From Pardosa pseudoannulata (taxonomy: Eukaryota; Arthropoda; Arachnida; Araneae; Lycosidae), in the NCBI GenBank assembly GCA_032207245.1, contig CM063502.1, positions 65,143,569 through 65,207,568 on the forward strand: a stretch of 64,000 nt of DNA. The letters run 5' to 3'. Positions within the stretch are counted from its first letter, which is position 1. Each line of letters opens with the position of its first letter. A program made the position numbers and the translations under genes. Shown here one piece after another: positions 1-11,250 of the stretch. The notes under the pieces were generated by a model, which saw only the letters and a program-made list of their open reading frames with translations, made no database searches and was not told where the DNA came from.

Positions 1-2440
1 ACATCGCAATCTGGACAGTAGAACCTTGTTTCTCTACTTACCTTCTTCCCTCTGCAGTCTCTCTTTGAGCAGCAAATAATCTAGTAGCCAGAAAAGTAAA
101 CAAAAGCATTCGAAAGCAAAAAAGCACATCTGATATAATTCGGGAAAGACTGATTGCACAGTGTAAAATTTCATAGTGCCCGAGCTACACTCGGGATGTG
201 CCAGGATGGTACATTTCGCCTGCCTGAGTTCAGCTGGGGAAAAACCGGGAAGGGGTTAAAACTTCTCTACATAGTCACCAATCAGAGTTTTATATTTCTC
301 CCAGTGTCTTTGTATATTTACACTGCGAACCTCTTTACTTCTCCGTACTGCAGGGTACTTCAATCTACGGCTACCTGAAAAAAAAATCAGCATTAATAAC
401 TGTAATTAACAACATTATACACTTAAAGATTAATTAATATGCAGAATACATTTTATCCAGATACTTAGTAGTGCTTGTAATTTTACTAACTTTTTTATTT
501 ACGGGTAATTTGGTGAATGAAAATCTTAATACTGGTCTACCGATAATTTTTCTGCAGTTTTTTCCCCAGAAATATAACAGGACAAGTAGTTAACATGCAC
601 TAAAATTCATATAATTTTTGTTTCTGCGCACTTTTTTTTTTCAAAGTAAAAGAGCTATAGTATATAAATAGTTATTAGAGTAAAATACAAAATACTTAAA
701 TTTCTACAAAATATTCCATAATAAAATTTATTTAGTAAATAATTAATATATTAATGAAAAATAAAAACCTGTAATAACTGAAACATGCAAATAATGATTT
801 GTATGTAATAAATAATTTTTATAGCTTAACATTTTTTTAAAAGTGTCTGCGGAAAAAGATTATTATGTCCTTAGTTTTATCTCCTAATGAAGTCCTAATT
901 TTGGTTCAAAAGCACTCTAGCTGCTGAAAATCACCTTTAGGGTTACACGCTAGTTGATCCAAATGTTGTACATAAAAACTTTTTACACATATTTTGGGAG
1001 ACACATATATTTGTAATAATAAAATTCTATTAAAGTAAAATCCTACCTTAAATGTTTTCTGTTTTTCATTGAAAATCTAGATTCGCTATTAACAAATTCC
1101 AAAACACATTTTTCATAATACTGGCAGCGTACACTCATTTCCTGGCACTTTTAGAATCGCAGCCTCGTTGATTCATTTTTCCCGCGCATGGTGACGTACT
1201 ATATCGTCTAGAATAAACTAAAAATAATTAAAGTGAAGTGATTGGTTACCGGAATAACATCAAACCCCTGGAGCCACGCCCCTTCCATTACCAATTAAAA
1301 ATAATTTAATTTACCGGTAAATATTTACCCTTATATTTTGCAACGTAACAGTTAACCTCGGCAAATTCATCGTAATAATTAAAATTTAACTATACAAGTT
1401 CGTATGTATCATAGTAGGGGATGGCAAATCGTGACTGCTCAGACATCTGCCTCTATGTATTGTATCAATAGTAATTAATGCATATAAATGACTCTCTGAT
1501 ATTTTGTTAGTTTGTTTCATTGCCGATTCGACACTCCTCTCTCGAAAGTCTGTCGACCCCTGTATTAAAGCTTTAATTTGATGTTAAGGCGAAATTACAG
1601 TGACGTATAATGAGCGTTTTAATTCAGGAACAATGGTCTGTTTATCTCATAGAGTTGTTAAAATTCACTTGTTAAAAGATTATAAATCTGTAGATAATTA
1701 TTAGATTTTAAATAGTTTCACCTCCTGTCCCCATTCTCTAAAAAAGAAAGAATAAATTTTAGGCTCTTCATGTTTTATATATTATTTCTTAACTTATCAC
1801 GACGGAGGCGAAATTGAAGGCCATATCGTGGAATGACGCAACAAAAATATGAGAACATTTGTATAGAATTGAACTGACTGAATTTTCTTTTTTGTACTCA
1901 AGGGAAAAAAAAAATCTCTGACGGTGAAATGTGGAAAATCATGTATTGCACGCATTCAGTGAAGCCAATTTTTATCACAATTGATGATTATACAATTTTA
2001 GATGTGCTGTAATCACTTGTAAAAGCCTTGAAAATGTTCTGAGAGCTCTGCTTTTTCTAGGCTTCTGAAATTTTTCTCTTCGAAATTTTCCCCTGCCTTT
2101 CTTAAATGCTTCAGTAGTTTACCCTTTTTTAATATATACTTTTTTTTTTTTTTTCAAATTGATCATGACGTAGAGTTGCCGCATTTATGGATTATGATAA
2201 GTTTTTTTGTCATCAAGGTCGTAACATGTGTTTCATCTTTTCCTGTTTGAATTCTTGCCCGAAAAAAGGATGTACGGAATGATTTGGGTATTTATCAGTG
2301 GAAGAAAAAAAAAAGAAGTTGTGCAGTTCAGAAGTTGATTAGTTCTTTTTCTGTTTGATTTATGCATTCCTCGGTTAAATTTTAGTTAAGTATGATAGAC
2401 AGTAATGACGGGCCCTTTACTATGGTATTTGTTGTTAGTA
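1..2440. other. AT-rich DNA without a recognisable gene
   Basis: I see no supportable coding region. Two small things stand out. The minus strand carries a good splice-donor match (AAG followed by GTAAGT) read leftward near 35-44, which could end an untranslated exon, but no acceptor or coding frame confirms it. A stretch at about 1130-1330 and again at 1520-1565 is less AT-rich and holds CpG-containing words such as TGACGT, which is promoter-like but unsupported. The 74-codon open frame at 154-378 has no family resemblance I recognise. Confidence 0.4.
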
Positions 2441-2444
2441 TATA

Positions 2445-3573
2445 TGTTACTGTGAATGCCCGAAATTGGAGAATGTCGACATTCACCGGTGAATGTCGAC
2501 ATACACCAAATACCTCGGTGAAAGACAGAATGTTTGATTATATTCTTACATATTCGGACTATCACCGGTGTATGTCGACAATCCGTATGCATTGATGGTG
2601 AATGTTGAAAAATAATTTTTTTTTTACGTTTTTAAATCATACTTTATTATTAAAACATATATATGTTAAAATAGCAATTACCATGAAGGAATACTCCAAA
2701 GTTTCTGCATCCATTCCAAAGGAAAATACAGAAGAGCTTCAACCTATTACACCTTCTATCAAGCCATGACTAAACAGCAGAAGTTTATTTCAATTAAAAA
2801 ACGGCCGCAAGAGATAATCTTCCGATGCATGCAACTAAAATGTTACAGACATCAAAAAGAAAATTTCGTCCTGCTCAAATGGATGACACTGTGTGAATAC
2901 AAGTCCCTGATGTCGACCGTGGTCATACAGATGCTCGAAATGTATTGGCGGTTGTTGTTGGAATAGAAGACTCCGACTTTTATAAATAAGTAAACAAAAA
3001 TGGTTCGCTCAAGCAGCTTTATACCAATAACCAGTTTATATTTTTGTAAAGAAAAGTTACTCTCCATAGATGAGATTTCTTCTCAAGAAATATCGCACTG
3101 AGAGAAGCCGCTGAAGCTAATTTGGGACGTGGAGGGCATGGCTATAAACGCTGTCATTGCAAAAAGAAATGTTTAGTTACTAAATGCCATTAATAAATGT
3201 AAGGGACTCTTGTGCAATTCAAATTGCTATAATAGTATAAATTGGTGCAACAAATAAGATAATATAACGTCAATCACATAATTAAGTTAATTATTGGTAT
3301 TATTTTCTGTTCTAAGAGTATTCGGTTTGTTTTATGTTCAACAGTTACATGTGCTATTACTATAAATTTGACTGTATTATAAAGAAGAAAATATAAATAT
3401 CCGACATGTTCGACATTCACCATTAGTGCATGGTGAATGTCGACATTTACCAGTGTAAGTCAGAAATAAGGGTATTTAGCAAATATTTCGGACATACACC
3501 AAACGACTACGTGAATGTTGACATTCACCGGTGAAAGTCGACATTCTCCAGATTTCGGTCTTTCACAGTAACA
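2445..3573 (+). mobile_element. Ginger-like DNA transposon, non-autonomous copy A
   Basis: The element begins TGTTACTGTGAA and ends with the inverse (TTCACAGTAACA), matching the TGTNR termini described for Ginger transposons. It is flanked on both sides by TATA (2441-2444 and 3574-3577), a plausible 4-bp target duplication. Behind each terminus lie repeated words GTCGACATTCACC in both orientations, including a near-perfect 32-bp palindrome centred on the ACCGGT near 2488. The inside holds a broken C-terminal transposase remnant and no DDE core. Copies B and C have the same architecture, so this is an established internally deleted derivative. The Ginger assignment rests on the termini together with the KRBA2/SCAND3-like tail; a related integrase-bearing superfamily is possible. 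Confidence 0.75.
2683..3193 (+). pseudogene. Ginger-type transposase C-terminal remnant (copy A)
   Basis: Translation from ATG 2683 begins MKEYSKVSASIPKEN and, with frame changes, follows the same protein as copies B and C. It runs through a KFISIKK block, a TKMLQTSKRKF block, a PDVDRG block, a region corresponding to LYTRNQFIFC, and a Cys/His-rich tail. This order resembles the part downstream of the integrase catalytic core in KRAB-A-domain-containing protein 2 and SCAND3-type Ginger integrases, which is my basis for the family. The frame is broken: a base is missing after CTTCAACC, there is a TGA where copy B has CGA (before IQVPDVD), and further frameshifts follow. No DDE catalytic residues are present. 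The region is not functional here. Confidence 0.65.
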
Positions 3574-3635
3574 TATACACAGTTTTCACTGAGATTAGTT
3601 TTCTTATTTTTTTTAGCATTGAATCGGCAGAAAAA

Positions 3636-4377
3636 CAGTACACAGGAGTATTAAAATTTTACTCACTACTGCAACGTTTACGTTTCATTTTGATATTTAT
3701 ATTATTTTTAAAACTTTTTTTTTAAAATCACAGAATGTAATTATGATTTATGACGATACTAAAGATAGAAAAATTTCACAAGTTTTTAATCTAGATTTCC
3801 TTTTTAGTTATTCTGCTCTTTTAGTTTGAAATTGAATGTATTCATTCCTTCACTAGTTCATCTGCTTTTGAAGTAAATTTCAAGGACAAAAAATTTAGTT
3901 TTATTCTGTGTTTGGCTATCGTATTGCAGTAAAATATCTTACTTGAATATCTCTCAAACCTTTAACTCCCCAAAATTTTAAGTTTGTTTTATCCAATAAT
4001 ATTTTCTCAGTACACAGGAATATTAAAATTTTACTAACTACTGCAACGTTTACGTTTCATTTTGATATTTATATTATTTTTAAAACATTTTTTTTTAAAT
4101 CACAGAATGTAATTATGATTTATAACGATACTAAAGGTAGAAAAATTGCACTAGTTTTTAATCTAGATTTCCTTTTTAGTTATTCTGCTCTTTTAGTTTG
4201 AAATTGAATGTATTCCTTCACTAGTTCACCTGTTTTTGAAGTAAATTTCAAGGACAAAAAATTTAGTTTTATTCTGTGTTTGGCTACCGTATTGCAGTAA
4301 AATATCTTACTTGAATATCTCTCAAACCTTTAACTCCCCAAAATTTTAAGTTTGCTTTATCCAATAATATTTTCTCT
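3636..4377. repeat. Tandem duplication, two units of about 370 bp
   Basis: The unit starting CAGTACACAGGA at 3636 recurs at 4008 and can be followed to the words CCAATAATATTTTCTC at the end of each unit. The copies differ by scattered substitutions and one short deletion (ATTC before the CTTCACTAG word). No terminal inverted repeats or coding potential define it as a transposon. The second unit runs into an unassigned minus-strand open frame at 4284-4538. Confidence 0.85.
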
Positions 4378-4544
4378 ATACTGAATTTGCCAGTTCGGCC
4401 CCAGTTGTTATTTTCGAAACTACAGTGAAAAGCCTGTTTACATAATATCTCCCAGCATTTATGCTCTCCAGCATATATGTGCAGATTAGTTCTGCAAGCT
4501 ACTATCGTCGGAGTTAAATCCTTTAAAATGGAATTCAAAAGATA

Positions 4545-5905
4545 TTATGCACTATTCAGTGTATTTTTCGCAAAACTCTTCTCGTCATCTAAAATGTAAT
4601 ATCTGAAACTTTAAGAATGAAACTATAGCAACAGATCGTTAATAACACAAGTGGTTTTATCTAGGAATAAACATGGTTTTAAATGTTTAGTCATATGACG
4701 GATTACTATTGTGTGCTGCTCAGTGTATTTCTCGCAAACTCCCTCTTATTTAAAATGTAATATTCGAATGAAACTATAAGATACACTAACTACAAATTAT
4801 TGGTGATAGAAGAGGTTTTAACCAGGAGTAAATTTGATTTCAGATGTTTAGAGATAGGAAAAATCATTACTGTGTGCTATTCAGTGGATTTTTAGCAGAA
4901 CTTTCTGCAACGTTAAAATCTAGTACGTAAAACTTTAAGAATAGAACTTTAAGACTGATCGTTAATGACAGAAGCGATTTTATCTTGAAATAAATGATTT
5001 CAAATTTTTAGTTATTGGATTGATCACTATTGTGCGTCTTTCAGTGCATTTTTCAAAAATTCTCTTCTTTATTTAAAATGTAATGCCGTAACTTTAAGAA
5101 TGAAACTATAAGACATACTAATGACAAACTGTTGATGATAAAAGAGATTTTATCCTAGAATAAACATGATTTCAAACGTTTAGGTACAGGAAGAATTACT
5201 ATTGAGCGATAATCAGTGGATATTTTGCAGAATTTTCTTCTTCTAAATTGTAATACCCGAAGCTTTGAGAATGAAGACAGATTGTTAATGACGGAAGCTG
5301 TTTAGCTAGTCATGTTTAGTCATGATCTCATATGTTTAGATCATGTTTAATTGTAATACCCGAAGCTTTGAGAATGAAGACAGATTGTTAATGACGGAAG
5401 CTGTTTAGCTAGTCATGTTTAGTCATGATCTCATATGTTTAGTCATTGAATTCACATGTTTAGTCATATGTTTAGATCATGTTTAATTGTAATACCTGAA
5501 ACTTTAACAATGAAGACAGATTGTTAATGACGGAAGCTGTTTTAGCTAGTCATGTTTATTCATGATCTCATATGGTTAGTCATGAACAGATTTCTAGAGT
5601 GCGTCTTTCAGTGTATTTTTTGCAAGCTTTCCTCTTCATTTAAAATGGATACTCGTAACTCCAAAAATGAAATTACAAGACAGATTGTTAAAAACAGAAG
5701 TGATTTTATCCAGAATAAACATGATCTTCAATGTTTAGAGATAAAAATGATTACTGCTGTATACTCTTAAGTGCATATTTTTTGGGAAAACTTTCCTCTT
5801 CATCTAAAATGTAATATCTGAAACTTTAAAACAGTTCTTTAATGACAGAAGTAATTTCATCCCGGAATAAACATGATTTAAAATGCTTACAGGTAAGAAG
5901 AATCT
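4545..5905. repeat. Diverged tandem repeat array, units of roughly 160-190 bp
   Basis: A recurrent series of words repeats about seven or eight times: a TTCAGTGxATTTTT motif, then TTTAAAATGTAATA, then GAAACTTTAAGAATGAAACTA, then AGACAGATTGTTAATGACAGAAG, then TTTTATCCxGGAATAAACATG, then CAAATGTTTAG. Units are substantially diverged and differ in length. Inside the array, at about 5250-5560, a shorter sub-repeat (TTGTAATACCCGAAGCTTTGAG through TTTAGATCATG) is reiterated three times with far higher identity, showing a second and more recent round of expansion. Confidence 0.75.
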
Positions 5906-7820
5906 AGAGAGATGCGAAATTTCATTTTATTACACTTTGACTATTCTATTTGCTTACGACTGCAGAATCACTGCGATTTTAATAGTAAGGATGTAGTTAT
6001 GAAATAAAACACTATTAAGGTATTTTTTATTGATGTGCTATATATATACTTATATTTTGAACATTAAGTCAAGCATATCGTGATTTCTGTTGATAACTTA
6101 ATTATGAGAACACCTAGTAGGTGAAACAATACTAGTGTGAGAGGACATCATAAGAATATTCATACCTTAAGCTTCTTAATGTCATGTTGAATTATTAATT
6201 TACCCTGCGTGTTATGAATAATACAAATTTTGATCTGCACACATTTCTTTCTGAATTGCCTTTATAGTTTTTGTTGGTCTTTATATACCAGACATTGGTT
6301 ATTTTCTTTGTGTGTAATATTGTTTCTGTCGACTAATGGGTTGAAATGCTTTGTTTCCTTAGTTAATAAGTGATCATAAGGGATCCTTCTAACAATTTGT
6401 GTTGTTAGCTATGTCTGTATTACGCATGCTAAATTCTGCACTTTGTCTCTCAACGTTTATTCAGTATAATTTGGACCGTTATTGCCTTTTCCAAGCTATA
6501 AAACTGATTTGTAGATTCAGATAAAAAATACAATTTACCAGCATTATAGCTTTTAATTTTACATTTCCTTGTATAAGATATTTTCAGCTTAAATGCACAT
6601 TATGTAGTTTTTTATTTTGTAAGAAGGATAAAATTTATTAAATCAATTTATTAATATTTCTCATGTAAATTCCTTACCTTTGTAAATTACATCGATACTT
6701 ATGTTTATACATAAGTTACAAGTTAGATGTTGAAATATTACTTGACGTAGTTATGATTAGAACTGAATATCTAATTGTTAGTGTATTTTTAATTTATTAA
6801 GGCTAGTTGTCGGCTTATTTAAGAATGTAGGCAGTTTTATAAGTTATGAGATATGATTTAACAATAAAAATGTAGCTTTAGACTTCTTAAAGGGACAAGA
6901 GACTTACAAAATGGTCTTATAAATTATTAACTTAGAGTTAAGAAACTTTGCACTCATACACTGAAGTATTTTTAAACTAATCACAATTAAAATGAATATA
7001 AAAATAAGGTTTTTTTACAAAAAATATTTATTTCTTTGAAAAGTAATTAATTTTTAAAGCATATTTTGCGCCCTAATTTTTCTTAATTTTGCAAAGTATA
7101 GAAACGAAGTGATGTGTGAACTTTTGGGCAACTGCATTCAAATGACAGTCATTATCTACTCTTTGTACATTAAAAAAATTGTGATTACTAATAAGAGAGC
7201 TACTACTCTTATTAAAGTTGATACATCTGATAAAAAAAATCTTAACTTTCTAATTTATTTTCAACTATACTTCACTTTTTTTTTTCTTATGTAAAGTTAG
7301 TTCAGTTTCAACTTCTTATATACAGTTTTTATCAAAATTGAAATCATATTTATTAGAAATGTATGTAGGTAATGAACAAATGTAATATTTTTTTTTAAAA
7401 AAGAATGCTCTTGTTTCTGTCTTTTTTTTTTTTTTTAGTTGCTCACAATAAGATTTAAAAAGTCTACGGTTGATCAGAAGCTCCATAAATTAGGCAACCA
7501 CTTCTTGTTACAAAGATAACTTAATTTGAACTGCATTGGATTAGCAGTATGAAAAAACACCTGGAAGTTCATAACGGAGTGATGAAATGTAATACATAGT
7601 ATGATTTTAGAAACAAAACAGGCTTAGAGTGACATCAACTTTTATTAATCCTTAAAACATAAACATCTAAATACCAATTAAGAATTCTAGCAAAACAAAT
7701 TTGAATTATTTAAACAAACCTAATAAAAACAAGTAATTAAGGGATCAGCTTGATGCTCTGGGAAAATTTAAAATTCTAATTTGGAATGAAAAATTAAAGT
7801 TTCATTTCCGATGGAGTCGG
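5906..7820. other. AT-rich DNA, nothing identified
   Basis: I find no coding region, terminal repeats or tandem structure. There are only short homopolymer T and A runs (for example near 7275 and 7420). Confidence 0.4.
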
Positions 7821-8440
7821 GAAATACGTTACATGAGACTGACTCAAACTGATGCAAGCTCGACGAGAAACAAAATGCAGAGCGATAAACATTGAGCCAT
7901 AATTATGCATGGAAACAAGTATGCCGAAAATAAAAACCTATCGAGAAAACATATTCAGATAACAAGCTGCTTAGAAATACGTTATGTGAGATTGACTCAA
8001 ACTGATGCAAGCTCGACGAGAAACAAAATGCAGAGTGATAAACATTAAGAGCCATAATTATGCATGGAAACAAGCATACAGAAAATAAAAGCCTATCGAG
8101 AAAACATATTCTGAGAGCAAGCTGCTTAGAAATACGTTATGTGGGATTATCTCAAACTGATGCAAGCTCGACGAGAAACAAACATGCAGAGCGATAAATA
8201 TTAAGAGCCATAATTATGCATGGAAACAAGCATACCGAAAATAAAACCCTATCGGAAAAACATTCTGAGAGCAAGCTGCTTAGAAATACGTTACATGGGA
8301 CTGACTCAAACTGATGTATGCTCGACGAGAAACAAAATGCAGAGCGATAAACATTAAGAGCCATAATTATGCATGGAAACAAGCATACCGAAAATAAAAG
8401 TCTATCGAGAAAACATATTGAGAGAGCAAGCTGTTTAGAA
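7821..8440. repeat. Tandem array, four units of about 154 bp
   Basis: The unit starts GAAATACGTTA at 7821, 7974, 8129 and 8283. Each contains GACTCAAACTGATGCAAGCTCG, the block CATAATTATGCATGGAAACAAG and a closing GAGCAAGCTGCTTA. Units are close to each other in sequence, so the expansion is relatively recent. ATAATTATGCAT is partly palindromic. Open frames running through it on the minus strand follow the repeat and are not evidence of a gene. Confidence 0.9.
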
Positions 8441-9529
8441 CCTCACCAAGGTATGCAGAAAGCTAGTTAGTTGTATATATTGTTCCAACCGTTCGTCTAT
8501 GCAAAATAACAAGCTCTGGCAAACACTGATTGGCCAAACATCGTTGCTTGTTATAAAAAATTTGTAAACGGTTAAATTAATTTTAATATTAAAAAATGTG
8601 TTAACAAATAAAAGTATAAACTATTTCAGAAAAACTATTAAATTACAGAGTCAACTTTACACGGAAGTTAGTACAGTGCATCTTTTAACCGACGGCAAAT
8701 AAATAAATAAACGGGGTTAATTTATTAAACACTTATAAGGAAAGCAGATCTATAAGTAATGCGATTAACACTTAGTTTCCAACACTTCTTTACTAGATTT
8801 ACTAAATTCGATATTCTTTAAAATTCTAGTAAGGCAGGAAAATAAATCTAACCTATCTTTATATTAGTACACTTTTAATCTTATCTCGAGATTGATCGCT
8901 TAAGTTTTATCATCCTTATATACTTTGTGAAATGTAAGAGAAACCTGCTAGTTACAGTAACATGTCGCTGACTAATTCTGGAATGCTACTCTTGGCAAAT
9001 ATCCCCCTGACATGTTCACGTTAAATTGGCGCGTTGTATTTTTTTCCGTAACTCTAAAGTGCTAATTTAAGATATTTCTTTACTCTGATACTTTGACAAA
9101 TATTTCAACTACACTATCGTAAAAAAAATGAACAAAATGTTAAATTGAAAAAGGGCTTTGATCTTCAAGTTTATTTTTGTTAACTGTTATGTTTAAAAAA
9201 TTTCTAATGGAAACGGGAATTATTTAAATCGGCTCATTTTGATAATTTTTATTTGACGTTTATAATAGCGTCATAGGTTACAGTTATAAAAAAAACAGCA
9301 TTTACGTAACTATATATTAAAGTATATCTTTCAAATGTTAGATTAAATTAATGTTATACGTCCAAGTATAGAATCTGTTTTTCCCTCTCCTCCTTTAGTG
9401 GGCTTTAAGTTTACATTAGGATTTTTTTCTCCTTCCTCATGGCAGAATTTTATATTATAATTTTCAGTGGGATTAAATTTAATTTGAGGATAATTAATTT
9501 TCAATCCGGACGAGGTTCGAATGCGCAGG
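8441..9529. other. AT-rich DNA, nothing identified
   Basis: No supportable gene or transposon boundary. Confidence 0.4.
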
Positions 9530-9676
9530 GTGTTGCTGTTTGGTGCAGGAGTTCGCGGGTTCGAATTACACTACAAGCATGGATGTTCTTAGCTGTTCGG
9601 AATCCTCTTTAGGCAGTAGGTCCCGGTGTCATTCGTGTAACAAAACAGTAGGCCGTAGAGTTCGAAACCAAACCAC
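9530..9676 (+). mobile_element. tRNA-derived SINE, diverged
   Basis: It contains a B-box match (GGGTTCGAATT), then the family's ATGGATGTTCTTAGC, GTTCGGAATC and AGGCAGTAGGTCCCGG blocks, and ends in a degenerate GTTCGAAACCAAACCA tail. It belongs to the family seen in cleaner form at 36217. Confidence 0.8.
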
Positions 9677-10067
9677 ACTTTTCGAAAGGAATTTTCCTTT
9701 ATCGTAAAGGTAGACGACAATCCTATAAACAATCTTCCAATTTTTTCCGAGAATCTATAGTTTTGTCCTTTGGATCAGTATTTTATAATTTTTCGAGCTT
9801 CGCAGGAAAATTTACTTTTTCGGTAGGTATATCGACTGAAATCGTGACAAATAGCTTTATCTGTTATAAAGCTTCACATTATAGTAGTATGTTTACATGT
9901 GATATCAAACAAATCTCTTATCGCGAAATTTTTCTTCTTTTATAAATGGTATACTATGATTTTTTTAAAATGATAGCTGATCTCTAGTGAAAGCAGACCT
10001 TAATATTTCAAAGGCGTTAAAATTCATGTTTACCTGCCTGTTCAGTCCATAACTTACATCTAAGATA

Positions 10068-10070
<3 letters not shown>

Positions 10071-10132
<62 letters not shown>
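10071..10132. repeat. (TA)n microsatellite
   Basis: About 60 bp of uninterrupted AT dinucleotides directly abut the left end of the Ginger-like copy B. Confidence 0.97.
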
Positions 10133-10135
<3 letters not shown>

Positions 10136-11250
10136 CACGGTGAAAGACCGAATTCTGGAGAATGTCGACTCCCACCGGTGAATGTCGACATTCACGTAGT
10201 CGTTTGGTGTATGTCCGAAATATTTGCTAAATACCCTTATTTCTGACTAACACCGGTAAATGTCGACATTCACCATGCACTAATAGTGAATGTTGAACAT
10301 GTCGGATATTTATATTTTCTTCTCCGTAATCCAGTCAAATCTATAGTGTTAGCATATGTAACTGTTGAACTTAAACAAACAGAACACTCTTAGAACAGAA
10401 AATCATATCAATAATTAACTTAATTATCTGATTGACGTTATGCTATCTTATTTGTGGCAACAATTTAAACTGTTATGGCAATTCGAATTGTACAAGAATC
10501 TCTAACATTTACAATGGCATTTAGTAATGAAACATTTCTTTTTCCTATGACAGTGTTTATAGCCATGCCCTCCACTTCTCGAATTAGCTTCGGCGGCTTC
10601 TCTCAGCGACATTTCTTGAGAAGAAATCTCATCTATGGAGAGTAACTTTTCTTTACAAAATATAAATTGATTACGGGTATAAAGCTGCTTGAGGGTACCA
10701 TTTTTGCTTACTAATTTATAAAAGTCGGAATCTTCTATTCCAATAACAACCGCCAATACATTTCGGGCATCTGTACGACCACGGTCGACATCAGGGACTT
10801 GTATTCGCACAGTGTCATCAATTTGAGCAGGAGGAAATTTTCTTTTTGAGGTTTGTAACATTTTCGTTGCATGCATTAGAAGATTATCTTTTGCGGCCGC
10901 TCTTTTAATAGAAATAAACTTCTGTTGTTTAGTCAGGGCTTGATAAAAGGCGTAATAGGTTGAAGCTCCTCGTTGATATTTTCCTTTGGAATGGACACAG
11001 GAAGCAGTTTGGAGTATTCCTTCATGTTATGTGCTATTTTGACATATATCACTATGTGTTTTAATAATAAAGTATGATTTAAAAACGTAACAAAAATAAT
11101 TTTTTTTTAAATTTAACCATCAGTGCATGGGGATTGTCGACATTCACAGGTGATAGTCCGAATATATAAGAATATAATAAAATATTCGGTCTTTCACCGA
11201 TGTATTTGGTGTATGTCGACATTCTCCAATTTCGGGCATTCACAGTAAGA
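10132..11250 (-). mobile_element. Ginger-like DNA transposon, non-autonomous copy B
   Basis: It has the same structure as the copies at 2445 and 23710 but is inverted relative to the first. The left end is mutated (TGTTCACGGTGAAAG instead of TGTTACTGTGAAAG); the right end reads CACAGTAAGA. Both flanks are TATA-rich, consistent with insertion into (TA)n. Subterminal GTCGACATTCACC words recur at both ends. Its internal frame is the best preserved of the three. Confidence 0.75.
10502..11025 (-). pseudogene. Ginger-type transposase C-terminal remnant (copy B, best preserved)
   Basis: Reading leftward from ATG 11025, the protein starts MKEYSKLLPVSIPKEN. One missing C near the LQP codons shifts the frame, after which 124 uninterrupted residues run from MHATKMLQTSKRKF to the stop at 10502. 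Visible blocks are VRIQVPDVDRGRTDARN, then a VVIGI/SDFYKLVSKNGTLKQ strand-rich segment, then LYTRNQFIFC, and a Cys/His-rich tail with HCHRKKKC and KCHCKC. In KRBA2/SCAND3-like Ginger integrases the PDVDR...RNQF segment lies after the DDE core and the tail is a metal-binding-like cysteine cluster. The catalytic core is absent, and the non-coding region before the ATG matches the other copies, so the deletion predates their spread. Whether the short ORF was ever translated is unknown. Confidence 0.65.

Noticed and set aside
35..44. Minus-strand splice donor at the left edge as part of a gene
   Set aside because: A GTAAGT match alone is common; no coding frame or acceptor is visible within the window.
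8152..8382. 76-codon minus-strand open frame with CLFPCIIMALNIYRSA repeats
   Set aside because: It simply reads through the 154-bp tandem array; the repeat length is not a multiple of three in all units and the composition is repeat-driven.
9965..10195. Minus-strand frame rich in Tyr-Ile
   Set aside because: Translation of a (TA)n microsatellite and a transposon end; the same applies to the frames at 40338-40650.
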